NCBI GenBank assembly: GCA_963693085.1
Contig: OY856412.1
Span: forward strand, 1,407,200,694-1,407,264,693
From: Alisma plantago-aquatica
Lineage: Eukaryota; Streptophyta; Magnoliopsida; Alismatales; Alismataceae
Direction of reading: 5' to 3'
DNA length: 64,000 nt
Shown in pieces: positions 10,655 to 22,325 of the stretch. The notes below the pieces were generated by a model. It was not told where the DNA came from and did not search any database. It saw nothing but the letters and a program-made list of their open reading frames with translations. Positions within the stretch are counted from its first letter, which is position 1, and each line of letters opens with the position of its first letter. A program made the position numbers and the translations under genes.

Positions 10655-12592
10655 ATACTTGTCCTCAAGTATACTCCAACTCAATCTCTCTACAAACTTT
10701 TCACATTCAAGACATGACAAATGCAATGTAAAAGGTGATTATTTCTGAATGGGCTCAAAGATGACTAAGTACATGCATTCCACCTCTCTCCTCTCCTACT
10801 TTCACAAACCAATCATGAAAAGAGCACAAAGCATATGAACTTCAAATATAGTTCTTAGAATACACAAGTTATCCATATTTCTTTCATGTAGTTCCGGGTA
10901 GACCGTTTCATAATGGCGTTAATCCAAGATGACTAGCAGTGTTGTTTCACCTTCATACTTTTAATCTTATGTTTCGAATCATGTCAAATGACCCACGTGG
11001 TTGCGGAAAAGGGCAAAATGAGCTAGGTTTGATGTTTCCTAGCTCGATGGGTATGAAAGTGGAAGAAAGGGTTGTGGTAAGCTTCTTGGAGTGCTTCTAC
11101 ACACTCATCTTTTCTTTATTTGAATGCTCTTAAACAGGAGCATCCTTTTATTTTGTTTTTGCTTTTCTTTTTCTTTTCTTTTCTTTCTTGCCCTTGGTGT
11201 AGATAGGGCATATGGTGGATAGAGTGAAGCGGGGAGGTAGATATGTGGCCACCCTAAACTTTTGGAGGTGTCCACGGCTGATATGTGCACTTTGGCATCC
11301 TTTAATGAGGCGGAGGGGTAAGAAGATGGTGAGAGAAAAGTCGAGTCAAAGGGGGGTCATAGGTATGATTCTCCACATAAGACATCCTGCATGAAAATTA
11401 ATCCAATACTTCATCCTAGATATCACACCACATGAATGAACAAGATGAAATTGATATATCAAACAAGTGATTCCACAAGCACTAAGCGTTCAAAGCTTGC
11501 TCAATTTCACAATTCAACCAAATCAATCACAATCCTAAGAGAGGTGATGCACATATAAAGAGTCAATAATTGATACCATTTAGAAATAAACAATGATAAG
11601 TCACTTGCATTTGTCAAAGGTCATCATTTTTACTCAAAATAGTAGAGATTGGGTCAAAACACACTTTTTAGACCAGAAATCTCAAATTTGGGCAAAATTG
11701 GCCAAAACAGTGCCAAGTTGCTTTCAATCACATCTAAGCCTATATTATTGAACGTAAAATATCAAACAAGAAAATCCTAGCTAAAACATGCAGAAATTAC
11801 CAAAAATCTACATGATATGCAATGCATGGCAAAAAGAGCAAATTTTTTGAAAATTACGCAAAAATGACAAGAAAGCAAACTACATGGCATGCAGATATGA
11901 AAATCAGTAAAGATGACTAAGGTAGATAGCAAAAGCAAGAAAACAAAAGTGGATGTGGCAGGTGAAATGCAAAGTGAAACTAGGGCATACCTGCCCTACC
12001 ACCCCAAACTTTTGAATCATGATGTCCTCAGCATGATCCTAGAGTTTAGGATGATAGGGTAGATGGTCATGGCTCTCTCAAGGCTCTAGCGGTGTTCCTC
12101 CCTGTGGTGGAGGATATGCATAGTAGCTGCCCCACTAATCTGCCTTGAGTGGCTGAAATTGGTCTGTTGCACGGCCGTGCTGCGTAGCACGGCCGTGGTG
12201 GCTTCAGGTTGCCCGGCCGTGTTGCCTAGCATGGCTGTGGTGCAGTCCTTTGGCAGCTTTTCTCAATTTTGCTTCTGAATCCAGGGACTTGGTGTATTTT
12301 TCATGCAAAGGACCACGGTCGTATTGATGTGCCACGGCCGTGGTGGTCCCTGTAGCTACTACTCTCAAAATGAGGAACATCAAACACTCAAAAACTTAAC
12401 CCAAAGTGGTTTTTCTTTGAATCCTTCTCTCAATTGTACTCAAATTTCCTTCATTTCACCCTGTTACCACCTGCACATCTTAAAACTAGACAAAAATTAT
12501 TAAACACAAGTGTGTGTGTGTTTTCTTGGAAAGTGTAAAAACAAAGCAATTGTATGAAAAAGTGAAGGTTGGGTCAAAATTTCCCAAACCTA
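10655..12592 (-). other. Non-coding internal region of the non-autonomous element
   Basis: About 1.9 kb between the purine tract and the end of the proline-rich ORF. It holds a pyrimidine-rich run on the plus strand (about 11150-11190, purine-rich on the element strand) and another group of CACGGCCGTG-type words at 12170-12345. I see no conserved protein motif; the frames are short and unsupported. Confidence 0.6.
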
Positions 12593-12610
12593 TGTGGGTT
12601 GCCTCCCACA
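12593..12610 (-). other. Hairpin with AGGCAA loop downstream of the ORF stop
   Basis: Minus strand TGTGGG-AGGCAA-CCCACA, a perfect six-pair stem, preceded by AGCGCT. It starts 46 nt after the ORF stop. An equivalent hairpin occurs after the pol stop of the Athila-like element at 25797-25814. Confidence 0.65.
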
Positions 12611-12656
12611 AGCGCTAAGTTTCATGCCTTCAGCCAGGCTTCTCGTTCTTTCACCA

Positions 12657-13283
12657 TCAACCATGGTCCAAAAACAAAATGTTTTCACCCCCATCATAAG
12701 CAATCCTCTCAAATGCTTTCCTTGATTGATCTTCCTCCCAAGGGTCATGCGAGCTTCGTAAGTCTTTTTCAGCAATTCTCTCTCCTTGGGGATCATCATC
12801 ATATATCTTAATTAGCCTTAAGACCCTCAAAAATCTCATGCCATAGGTTTTCTCTCTCTTGAGGAATGGGTCTTCATAGGCACCAAAGAGAGGGGTCTCA
12901 ATCATATCCATTTGCATATGGGAAGTAGGGGGAGCATGTGATAGTTGTGGTGGTGGCATTGGTTTTGATGGCCGTTGGACTTTAGGTGGAGGAGGGCATT
13001 GAGGTTGGAAGGTGAATTGGTGGGAGGGTTGTGGTAATGGAGGTGGTAGAATGAATTGAGGTTGGAAGGTGAACTGGTAGGAGGGTTGTGGCAATGGAGG
13101 TGGTGGTAGTGTGTAAGGCTTAGGATAGCCTTAGAGGTAGGGTAGTGGAGGGAATTGAGGTTGGAAAGTGAAGTGGTGGGAAGGTTGCGGAATTGGAGGT
13201 GGTGGAGGTGTGCAAGGCTTAGGATAGCCTTGGAGGTAGGGTGGTGGAGGAAATGGATGGGTTTGTGCATTTTGGCCTTCCAT
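12657..13283 (-). pseudogene. Proline-rich repeat ORF of the non-autonomous element, one internal stop
   Basis: From the ATG at 13283 the frame runs to a stop at 12657, about 208 codons, broken once by TAA at 13131-13133. The sister repeat has CAA at the matching codon, so a single C-to-T change accounts for the break. The N-terminal two thirds is made of imperfect repeats built from PPPP, QPSxxFTFQPQ and GYPKP-like words. The C-terminal part is charged, with an ETPLFGAYEDPFL-like stretch and no transmembrane segment. It lies just downstream of the PBS, where gag would be, so it may be a gag remnant or a replacement. I do not recognise the family and assign no function. Confidence 0.5.
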
Positions 13284-13456
13284 CTTGTCTTCTCTGAGTG
13301 GCTTGTCACATGCACAAGGCACAACCAAACAAAAGAAAGCAAGTTAGCAAACCATTATACACAAAGAATGCAAAGAGTAATGAATAAAGAATAGCAATGA
13401 TGAGGGCAGTAAGAAAAGTCAACACAAAACTAAGTAGCTAGGCCGAGCACCTCTAA

Positions 13457-13474
13457 TCCCCGGCAACGGCGCCA
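13457..13474 (-). other. Primer binding site (Athila type) of the non-autonomous element
   Basis: Minus strand TGGCGCCGTTGCCGGGGA lies 7 nt from the end of the 5' LTR. This is the consensus word of Athila/Tat-type elements. Confidence 0.92.
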
Positions 13475-13481
13475 GAACGCT

Positions 13482-15722
13482 TGGTGCGATTCTGCTAGTG
13501 GTGCTAACACACTACTCGATTGAATAGATGTGCCCCACGAGGTCGGAATGCACGGTGGATGGGGGTTTGCTTTCAAAATTTATAAGACCTAAACTAACAC
13601 ACCTACGTCTACTAAAACAACTACACCCGCAAGCGCACGGGGTCGTGTCGTAGTATAGGAAGGTGGCAAGTATAGGGTCGATCCAAAGGGAAAAGAGGGG
13701 GCACTAGAACTAGGTTAGTTTAGCTAGGTTCCTACTGCGGAGACTAGGGTTAAGGGTTTGAAGGTTGATTTTGATTGTTAACTAAGGATAAACAAGCAAG
13801 CAATTAAAGGCGAGAATGAAATCTATGTTAACCCTAGGTTAGATTAAGGCTAAACAAGCAAGAAAGGATTAACCTAGGTAGGAAAAGACAATTTACACTA
13901 AGGCAGGAAATAGAGAAGAAAAAGAACAATTAAAGAACTAAACTAGCATAAACAAGGCAAGAGCAAGGCAAGAAGCTAACTAAGCAAGAAAAGAACTAAC
14001 TAAGCTAAGCGAGCACAAAACTAGGGTTTTAAGAAGTAAAGAGACGTGTGGGTTGTTTAGGGGTGTGAACTTATCACTTAAGTTGGGGGGTGACATATGA
14101 ACATTATGATTTCATTTAGATCATCCAAACCAAACAACAAGTTAGAGTCTAATGGATTAACCTAAGCTACTAACTGGCCATGGATATGCTAGGTTGTGTA
14201 TAGGGGAACTAGTCCCTACTACCCTTACGAGGCTCAATTGGGTTAGGGGTTAGGTTCAATCCAATTAGAGTCTAATCAAGTCTAGGTTTCTAGATTAGAC
14301 ATTCCTAGGGCAATTAGGGGCCGAGGGTAGTAATGGGGGGTGAAAGTAGGGTTTTGGACCCCAATTCCCCCACATTCTAGCCTTGAGAAGGCTCCATGCT
14401 AATTGCATTAGAATTACCTAATCTAGCTACTTAGATCTCTCACTTAGATTTAGGGAGATTTATTAGGATGTAGGAAGATGGGAGGCAGCCTAGGGATCCA
14501 AGAATTGGACCTAGGGGCAAATCCCAAAATTCACACATATAAGCAATTTGCCTAAATTCCTAGGTGATTTCACACACAAACCAACAAGCAATCCATGGAG
14601 AATGAGATGCAAATAGAACATAATCATTAACAAATGGAATTACAACATTTACATGTCATTATCCCCCAACATGGTATCAAAGTAACATATTTTCCCCCAA
14701 ACAACCCACCCAAGGGGCCTAGCTACTCATAGAAATGGAAAATACAAAAAGAAAGGAGAAAGAGGTAGAAGAAGCCATGGAGCTCGGTGTAGATGAAGAA
14801 GTCCTCCTCTCCAGCAGCTGCAGAGACGTCCTCCTTCTTCTCCTTGGATGAAATGGTGTGGAATGATGGAGGGAAGTGGATGGAAGGCTTAGATATGGGG
14901 GGTTATGTGGTGGAAATGGTGAAATGGAGTGGATTTGAAATGGATATGGAGTGGAATGGAGTGGGTGGCGATTTGGGGAGCTAGGAAGGGGTAGAAGGTA
15001 GCTAGCCTCGTTCCCCAGCCACCACCTAGGTATATATAGGAGTCTAGGGGTTCTAGGGTTAAGTTAGGGGCAAAATGGGGAAAGCAGTGAAAACTAGGTG
15101 GATTTTGTGAGTAGCACGGCCGTGGTGGGTCACCACGGTCGTGGTGGGTAGGGTAGACCATGGCCGTGGTGGATGGGCACGGTCGTGGGTTTATTAGAAT
15201 GTAGAGATCACAGGGAGGTGTGCATGGATGGCCACGGCCGTGGGGGGTCACCACGGTCGTGGTGGACACCTATGGCCACGGGCATGTTGAAAACCACGGT
15301 CGTTTTGGCCATTTTCATCAATTTCTGGGAGTTTTACTAATTTTTTGTACTTGGGACATGTCCACCACGGCCGTGGGGGCTCACCACGGTCGTGGTGGTG
15401 TCTCTCCCATGCATTTGAGCCTTGAACTTGATCATCCATGGAGGGTATTGCTTCAAAACTTTCTTTGACCACTTGGGGTAGGTTGGAAGTGGTTTTGGCC
15501 TCATTTTGAGCTCCTCCAAGCCTGAGGAAACCCTAGACTGGACCATCCTCTTTCCATGCCATCAAGTAGTGGACAAAGTACCTATAAAACATGCAAAAAG
15601 CCTCCATAAGTGCATTTGATATAAATAAGCATATTGGGGGAAATAACATGTAATCTAACAAGTATAGATGTGGCTGAAATGCAAAATGACACAAGATAAA
15701 GCCCTAAGATAGGGATGAATCA
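13482..15722 (-). repeat. 5' LTR of the non-autonomous element (2241 bp)
   Basis: Pairs with 8398-10636 with few differences. It carries the palindrome cluster (about 15110-15398) and a TATATATA box at 15031-15038. It ends GAATCA at the TTTAT target duplication. Confidence 0.9.
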
Positions 15723-15766
15723 TTTATCTATTTGTGGCCACCATTATACAATAAGTCCTCCTCTGT

Positions 15767-15914
15767 GACACCGAAGTGTCCTCTATGGTGCAACACACCC
15801 TCTATTGGCACAACGTGCCCTCTGTTGACACCAAAGTGTCATATATGGTGCAGCGCACCCTCTGTTGGCATAACATGCCCTCTGTGACACCCACAGTGTC
15901 TAGCGCAACACGCC
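15767..15914. repeat. Mini-hairpin string, LTR-3 copy (best preserved)
   Basis: Six of eight hairpins are perfect: GACAC/GTGTC (15767-15780), GGCAC/GTGCC (15807-15819), GACAC/GTGTC (15827-15840), GGTGC/GCACC (15847-15859), GGCAT/ATGCC (15867-15879) and GACAC/GTGTC (15886-15900). Hairpins 2 and 8 have mismatches. The 20-bp period is clear. Confidence 0.8.
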
Positions 15915-17862
15915 CTCTGAATCGTCCAGGGAGTCTCTGGTGAGGACTTATTATATAATGAATTATGTGAAGGTTTCAAATTAATTATCTTAAGTCTATC
16001 TTTACTAAACTTTGAATATAAACTTATCTAAAACTGAGTACTAAATATTTACTGAATTCTGAATCTAAAATCTGAATCTGAATCTGAATCTATATTTGAA
16101 TCTGAATCTATTGTGAAATTTGTATATGTATTTCAAATTACAACATAATTGAGATTGGGTCTATAACCCATATCATGTATCTTTATTCAAAATCTGACTA
16201 CTCACACACTGAGTAGTCTAAGTCTGAATCTAATTCTCTTATTCTTAAGTTCTGAACTGAATTCATTGCTAGATTTGAACGTGTATCTCATTATCTGGGT
16301 AAATTTTATTCTAAAACTCTTATTTGATAAGATTACTTCATTATACCAATTATATCATAAATGAGTCTAATGTCTTATGAGAAAGGATCTGACATGAATA
16401 TAGAAATACTAAGTATACAAAGTATCTTAAGTCAAGCTTATGAAAGTATCATAAGTACAACATATCTAAAAATATCAATTCTGGCAAGATGGTTCAATCC
16501 TTCTTATAAAATATGATGTTACCCTGAAACTTTGCATATGAACTTACATATTAAACCTTAAATATCAAAATAGAAATCTTATAAAATTTGTTTTGCAACC
16601 TAATCATAACTTAATGTATCATCATCTTATAATATTATTCTAAACTCATTTTAAAATTTATTTTGATCCCAATAGTACCTCTATCTTGAAAATTGGACGA
16701 TATCTTAATATGTTCAAAACTTATATTTTTCACATTATAGTTAACTTATAGATATTACTCATTATAAGAAATTTGATTAACTTATTAGCTCTTAGATTCT
16801 CTACATATATAAGTCATCTTAATCTCATATTTCTAATTGAAATCTAAATACAACATTATTTATATAAATATGAGAAATCCTAATAGCATAATTATACTTT
16901 AAATCTCAATAGAAAGTTATCCCAAATCATTAACTAAGTATGATTATATTACGTGCATATCTTATCTTACAATCTTATCCATTAATTTCGAACATTACTA
17001 ATAGTTCTTATAGAAAGATGATCCTTTAGTTTTCTCATGAACCTTCCCTATCATTCTTATAAATCTTAATAACATATATCTTCTTGAGATATTAGGCACA
17101 TGTAAGGATGTAATCATGAATGTATAAATAAAATCATACTTGTATATCTTAACATCAAATTTTAGAACATTGGATCACATAAAGTATGAAGTCTTACAAA
17201 AATATGCTATGTTTGATAGATATGAATACTCATGGGCATGAACCACTTACCTGTGTCATAGAGGATAAAATCTTCATCTTGAATTCATCTAGTCAGGGCT
17301 AAATCCTTTAAAGACAATTCTTGTAAAACTCAAATATCCGTCTACTCAGCATCTTGATCTTAAAATTGCATCCTACAAAATCTTATGGCATGCATGCATG
17401 CGTACCCCATACATCATATACGATCAACAAAACCTCTAAATCATGAGTGATCATTTCATCATACCTATTACGATTATGGGGTAACACTTGCTTGAAGTTC
17501 AATGATGAGGTTCATACCTATAACAATATTTTAACAAAGCACCATCATATATGAACTTAATCCACATATCCAACGTATCTAAAATAATATTACCTTATCC
17601 ATATACTTCCAAAGTATGGAATCTCCTTTAAGATGTTCTTTGTATCTCAAGGTTTCCAACGAGCCCTTATACACCATATTCTAACCACCGAATCAAAATC
17701 TATGAATCCCTAAAGTTCATAACATATTAAAATTGAACCATACATTTACCTTGTTTTTGTGTCCCTTTTAGTATAATTGGGATCAAGCGGGAGGCCCAGC
17801 AAGGAGGGACCCGAACCTCCCTCTCCTTCACACGCGGAGGCATGGTTCAGGGATTGTGTGCC

Positions 17863-18068
17863 CCTGTTTCTCTGTGAAACAGGCGCTGACTCTCCACCTC
17901 CTCTCCAGTGTACTCCAGCTCCCATGATCGACCCAGTGGCGAGAATAAGACATGTCAGTGTCGTGACTCCCATTGGTGCTAAGGCACACAAAACAATGGT
18001 CCCCAGGCTCGACATATCTGGGTTCTGACTAGGAGCTTCGCCTCCCCTATTTCACGCCCGAAACAGGG
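17863..18068. other. Stem-loop pair, LTR-3 copy
   Basis: First hairpin CCTGTTTC/GAAACAGG (17863-17883), perfect, G-C version. Second hairpin CCCTATTTC/GAAACAGGG (18045-18068) has one A-C mismatch at the variable pair, an intermediate between the A-T and G-C versions. Confidence 0.7.
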
Positions 18069-19285
18069 CACCAACATTGCCAACCTCGGCGGTGGCCAAT
18101 GTGCCATATTCTATGAGGTAATCCCCTCCTTGGCTACGGCCTGGCCGACCTAGATGGGCGGCGCTGTAGATGCTTGCAAAGAGGCCATGATTGAAAGTAC
18201 CGGTTTTAAGAACTTCAAGCCACTACCTACTATTTTCATGTCATCTTCCTCCTCGATCTCCTTCTTTCTCTCATGGATTTGTGTCAAACCCTAGATCTAG
18301 GTGTGTGAGGTCTGATGCTCGGGATCTATCAAGTTTTTATAACCTTTATCCTATGGTTGGTTGTGCGGATCCCTCTGTTTGAGGGGCTCAGTTCGGACCC
18401 TATTTTACAGGGCGTCGACTCTCCAGTCCACTAGGCTGGAGTCTCGGTTGCATCATTTTTTTGTGTATTTTATTTTGATAAAAGTCCAAATCAAAGATGT
18501 ATGTATATAGCTCACCTCATAGCTCCATTTGATCTAAAATTTTGGGAGATACACTTTATTGTCATTATCATTTCATAGGAAAGACATCAGATCCAAATTA
18601 ATTGGATAGACACTCTAAAAATATCTTTTATTTAATTATTAAGTAATTACAAATTTAATTACCTAGGCCTCCAAGTAAAACAAAATCATCTAAAATTTCT
18701 CCCACCATATTATATTCTAATTATTATCCTACTAAAAATATTTTGAGCATTCATTATGACCACAAAATACTAAATTTCAATTTGTACTCCAAGGACCTAT
18801 TTGTAAAACTTAATTGGCCCAATAGCGTTGGAATTTGGGCTCTAGGGCACATGGCCCATCCCTTAGTATTACAAAGGGTCCATGAGCTTAATTGTATTCC
18901 AAATCATGAAAAATAAGTCTTCAACCAATATAATTTCTCAATTGAAGCTCATGTATGACATATGCGATCGATATTTCTTTAGTTACATAACATGAAGACC
19001 TAAGCTAGGTCTAAGGCTCAAGCCATGAACAGGACTCATCATATTAGATATTTGTCACATTATTGTACATAGGAATAATTCATTTATATTCATATACAAC
19101 CGATTATAATCATACACATTCAAGTCATAATGTGTGTATTGGTTGATCAGATGGCTTGAAATACACATTTTGTGAACTTAATTACGTACCTAGCCATGGT
19201 TATGTTCATTACGTCCCATGGCATGCCTTTACTAGAAAACCCCACAATAAAGGCTTAATTTAGCTATGAAATTGAGGATGTTACA

Positions 19286-20023
19286 ATTCTACCCACCTTA
19301 AAATAAATTTCATCCTCGAAATTTCCCTAGGCTACTACCCACCTAAGGGTTCTGCTTACCTCTTCATTTATTGTAAGGCACACTTATGTTCAAACTTTTG
19401 CAAGAAAAGAGATATGTAATGTATTTCACTAAATGATTATGTGAGCATTATTTGTTACATTGGTCTACTACTCAACTCATACTTAAGGTCTATGAAGCTA
19501 AACTGGTCTCTACACTTTGGGCATTTGACTCAACCCTTTCATGAATTTCAATCGTTAGGTGTAGTTGGCCGTCTAATCTTAGGTCTTCTAGGTATCTCCC
19601 ACATTGCTAGATATGTGGTGATTAAGCACATACCCAGGGATGTGAGATCTTGACATGCTATCCCTCACTAACCAACTAACACATGTGTCCTATTCCACAT
19701 GGGCTAGTAAGAAAGGAGAGATGCATAAAAGTCTAGCGCTTATGAAATTCCTTTTTAATTCTCAATTGGCTGGCCATAACCACTGCGAATGGACAAGAAA
19801 CCTCATTAGCTAGGTTTAGGTTACTAATTTAGATCTAAACAAAGATGACTTATACCTCAAATATATCTATCCATTCTAAGGTTAAGACCCATAATCACTC
19901 TAGGTTATGGTATTCTTCTTATAGTATCTATCCCGAAACCCTAATCTTACCTCTTCACTATAGAGTGACTATGAGAATCATGTTTGCCTAGTGACCATTT
20001 ACCAAATTGCTCTGATACCATAT
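19286..20023 (-). other. Family 1 internal region IN-3 (738 bp, non-coding)
   Basis: Same length as IN-1 and IN-2. Purine tract 19286-19299, canonical primer binding site 20009-20020 on the minus strand. No coding motif. Confidence 0.8.
20009..20020 (-). other. Primer binding site (initiator tRNA-Met type), IN-3
   Basis: Minus strand TGGTATCAGAGC, three bases from the LTR end at 20024. Confidence 0.85.
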
Positions 20024-20704
20024 TGTAACACCCAGATTTTTATATCACATGAGCGGAAGCAAAAAAAAAAATTTTGGGAGTGTCACAAACATGATAACCA
20101 TTGCAATAAAAGTAAATGAAACACTTTGCAAAACTAGTAAAACTGATTCATACATAGCTTTTTGTCAACATAAAACTACATCATGTTTATGCATAAGTTC
20201 ATAATAAAAAGATTTCAATACTCAGGATCATCTAGGTAGATGGCACCCCACTAGGCAAACTTGAAAGTCTCTTAGGCCTTTGCTGGTCCCTTTGTTCTTC
20301 AATTGCTCCAAAACCTACGGGCATCGCATCCCCAGCCATGCATTGGGAAAAATAGTAGTTAGAGTAAGTGGCATGAGTATTCTAAAATATACATTGCTAA
20401 AGAACTGAAATATTACAAAAGATTCTTCAACATCATCAATATGAAATGAACATTTAACTCAGATTAAATCTAGAAACATATTATCTCTCATTTCTTAAAC
20501 TCTTATTTTCTATTGTATCTTTTCTGGAGACCTATACTCTGGGTCTCATGGCCTATGGCAAAGTGTCTGGATCATAAATATCTTATCTGAATTCCTCTCA
20601 TCACACTCATGGATGAGATTACAGACATGCTCTAATCTTAAGTATCTTTTACTTATGATTTTTATCTATTTGTGGCCACCATTATACAATAAGTCCTCCT
20701 CTGT

Positions 20705-20852
20705 GACACCGAAGTGTCCTCTATGGTTCAATGCACCCTGTGTTGGCACAACGTGCCCTCTGATGGCACCAAAGTGTCCTCTATGGTGCAACACACCCTC
20801 TGTTGGCATAACATGCCCTCTGTGACACCCATAGTCTCTAGCGCAACGCGCC
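20705..20852. repeat. Mini-hairpin string, LTR-4 copy
   Basis: Perfect hairpins GACAC/GTGTC (20705-20718), GGCAC/GTGCC (20745-20757) and GGCAT/ATGCC (20805-20817), plus GCGC/GCGC at the last position (20841-20851). Others carry one or two mismatches. Confidence 0.75.
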
Positions 20853-22119
20853 CTCTGAATCGTCCTAATCATAACTTAATGTATCATCATCTTATAATAT
20901 TATTCTAAACTCATTTTACAATTTATTCTGATCCCAATAGTACCTCTATCTTGAAAATTAGACGATATCATAATATATTCAAAACTTATATTTTTCACAT
21001 TATAGTTAACTTATAGATATTACTCATTATAAGAAATTTGATTAACTTATTAGCTCTTAGATTCTCTACATATATAAGACATCTTAATCTCATATTTCTA
21101 ATTGAAATCTAAATACAACATTATTTCTATAAATATGAGAAATCCTAATAGCATAATTATACTTTAAATATCAATAGAAAGTTATCCCAAATCATTAACT
21201 AAGTATGATTATATTACTTGCATATCTTATCTTACAATCTTATCCATTAATTTCGAACATTACTAATAGTTCTTATAAAAAGATGATCCTTTAGTTTTAT
21301 CATGAACCTTCCCTATCATTCTTATAAATCTTAATAACATATCTCTTCTCGAGATATTAGGCACATGTAAGGATGTAATCATGAATGTATAAAAAAATCA
21401 TACTTGTATATCTTAACATCAAATTTTAGAACATTGGATCACATAAAGTATGAAGTCTTACAAAAATATGCTATGTTTGATAGATATGAATACTCATGGG
21501 CATGAACCACTTACCTGTGTCATAGAGGATAAAATCTTCATCTTGAATTCATCTAGTCAGGGCTAAATCCTTTAAAGACAATTCTTGTAAAACTCAAATA
21601 TCCGTCTACTCAGCATCTTCATCTTAAAATTACATCCTACAAAATCTTATGACATGCATGCATGCGTACCCAATACATCATATAGGATCAACAAAACCTA
21701 TAAATCATGAGTGATCATTTCATCATACCTATTACGATTGTGGGGTAACACTTGCTTGAAGTTCAATGATGTGGTTCATATCTATAACATTATTTTAACA
21801 AAGCACCATCATATATGAATTTAATCCACATATCCAACTTCTCTAAAATAAGATTACCTTATCCATATACTTCCAAAGTCTGAAATCTCCTTCAAGATGT
21901 TCTTTGTATCTCAAGGTTTCCAACGAGCCCTTATACACCATATTCTAACCACCGAATCAAAATCTATGAATCCCTAAAGTTCATAACATATTAAAATTGA
22001 ACCATACGTTTACCTTGTTTTTGTGTCCCTTTTTGTATAATTGGGCTCAAGCTGGAGGCCCGGCAAGGAGGGACCTCCTCTCCTTCGCATGTGGTGGCGT
22101 GGTTCAGGGATTGTGTGCC

Positions 22120-22325
22120 CCTGTTTCTCCGTGAAACAGGTGCTAACTCTCCACCTCCTCTCCAGCGCACTCCAGCTCCCATGATCGACCCAGCGGAGAG
22201 AATAAGACATGTCAGTGTCATGACTCCCATTGGCACTGAGGCACACAGAACAATGGTCCCCAGGCTCGACGCATCTGGGTTCTGACTAGGAGCTTCGCCT
22301 CCCCTGTTTCACGCCTGAAACATGG
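22120..22325. other. Stem-loop pair, LTR-4 copy
   Basis: First hairpin CCTGTTTC/GAAACAGG (22120-22140). Second hairpin CCCTGTTTC/GAAACATGG (22302-22325), here also in the G-C version but with one outer mismatch. Confidence 0.7.

Larger units (their letters stand above)
8398..15722 (-). mobile_element. Complete non-autonomous LTR element (LARD-like, Athila/Tat-type), 7325 bp
   Basis: The element starts TGGTGCG and ends GAATCA on the plus strand, and is flanked by TTTAT on both sides. Its two LTRs (8398-10636 and 13482-15722) are nearly identical. Next to the right LTR is the reverse complement of TGGCGCCGTTGCCGGGGA (13457-13474), the primer binding site known from Athila-type elements, so the element runs on the minus strand with its 5' LTR on the right. 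The purine tract GTTTGGGGTGG abuts the left LTR. The 2845-bp internal region has no protease, RT or integrase and only one proline-rich ORF. The near-identity of the LTRs makes this younger than the family 1 array around it. Confidence 0.93.
7760..19285 (-). repeat. Family 1 LTR-3, split by the 7.3-kb element at 8398-15722
   Basis: LTR-3 consists of 7760-8397 plus 15728-19285, about 4.2 kb after removing the insertion and one target copy. The flanking TTTAT duplications (8393-8397 and 15723-15727) show a simple insertion. The insertion point lies only about 40 bp from the mini-hairpin string that starts at 15767. The right end at 19281-19285 reads TTACA, followed by the purine tract. Confidence 0.85.
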
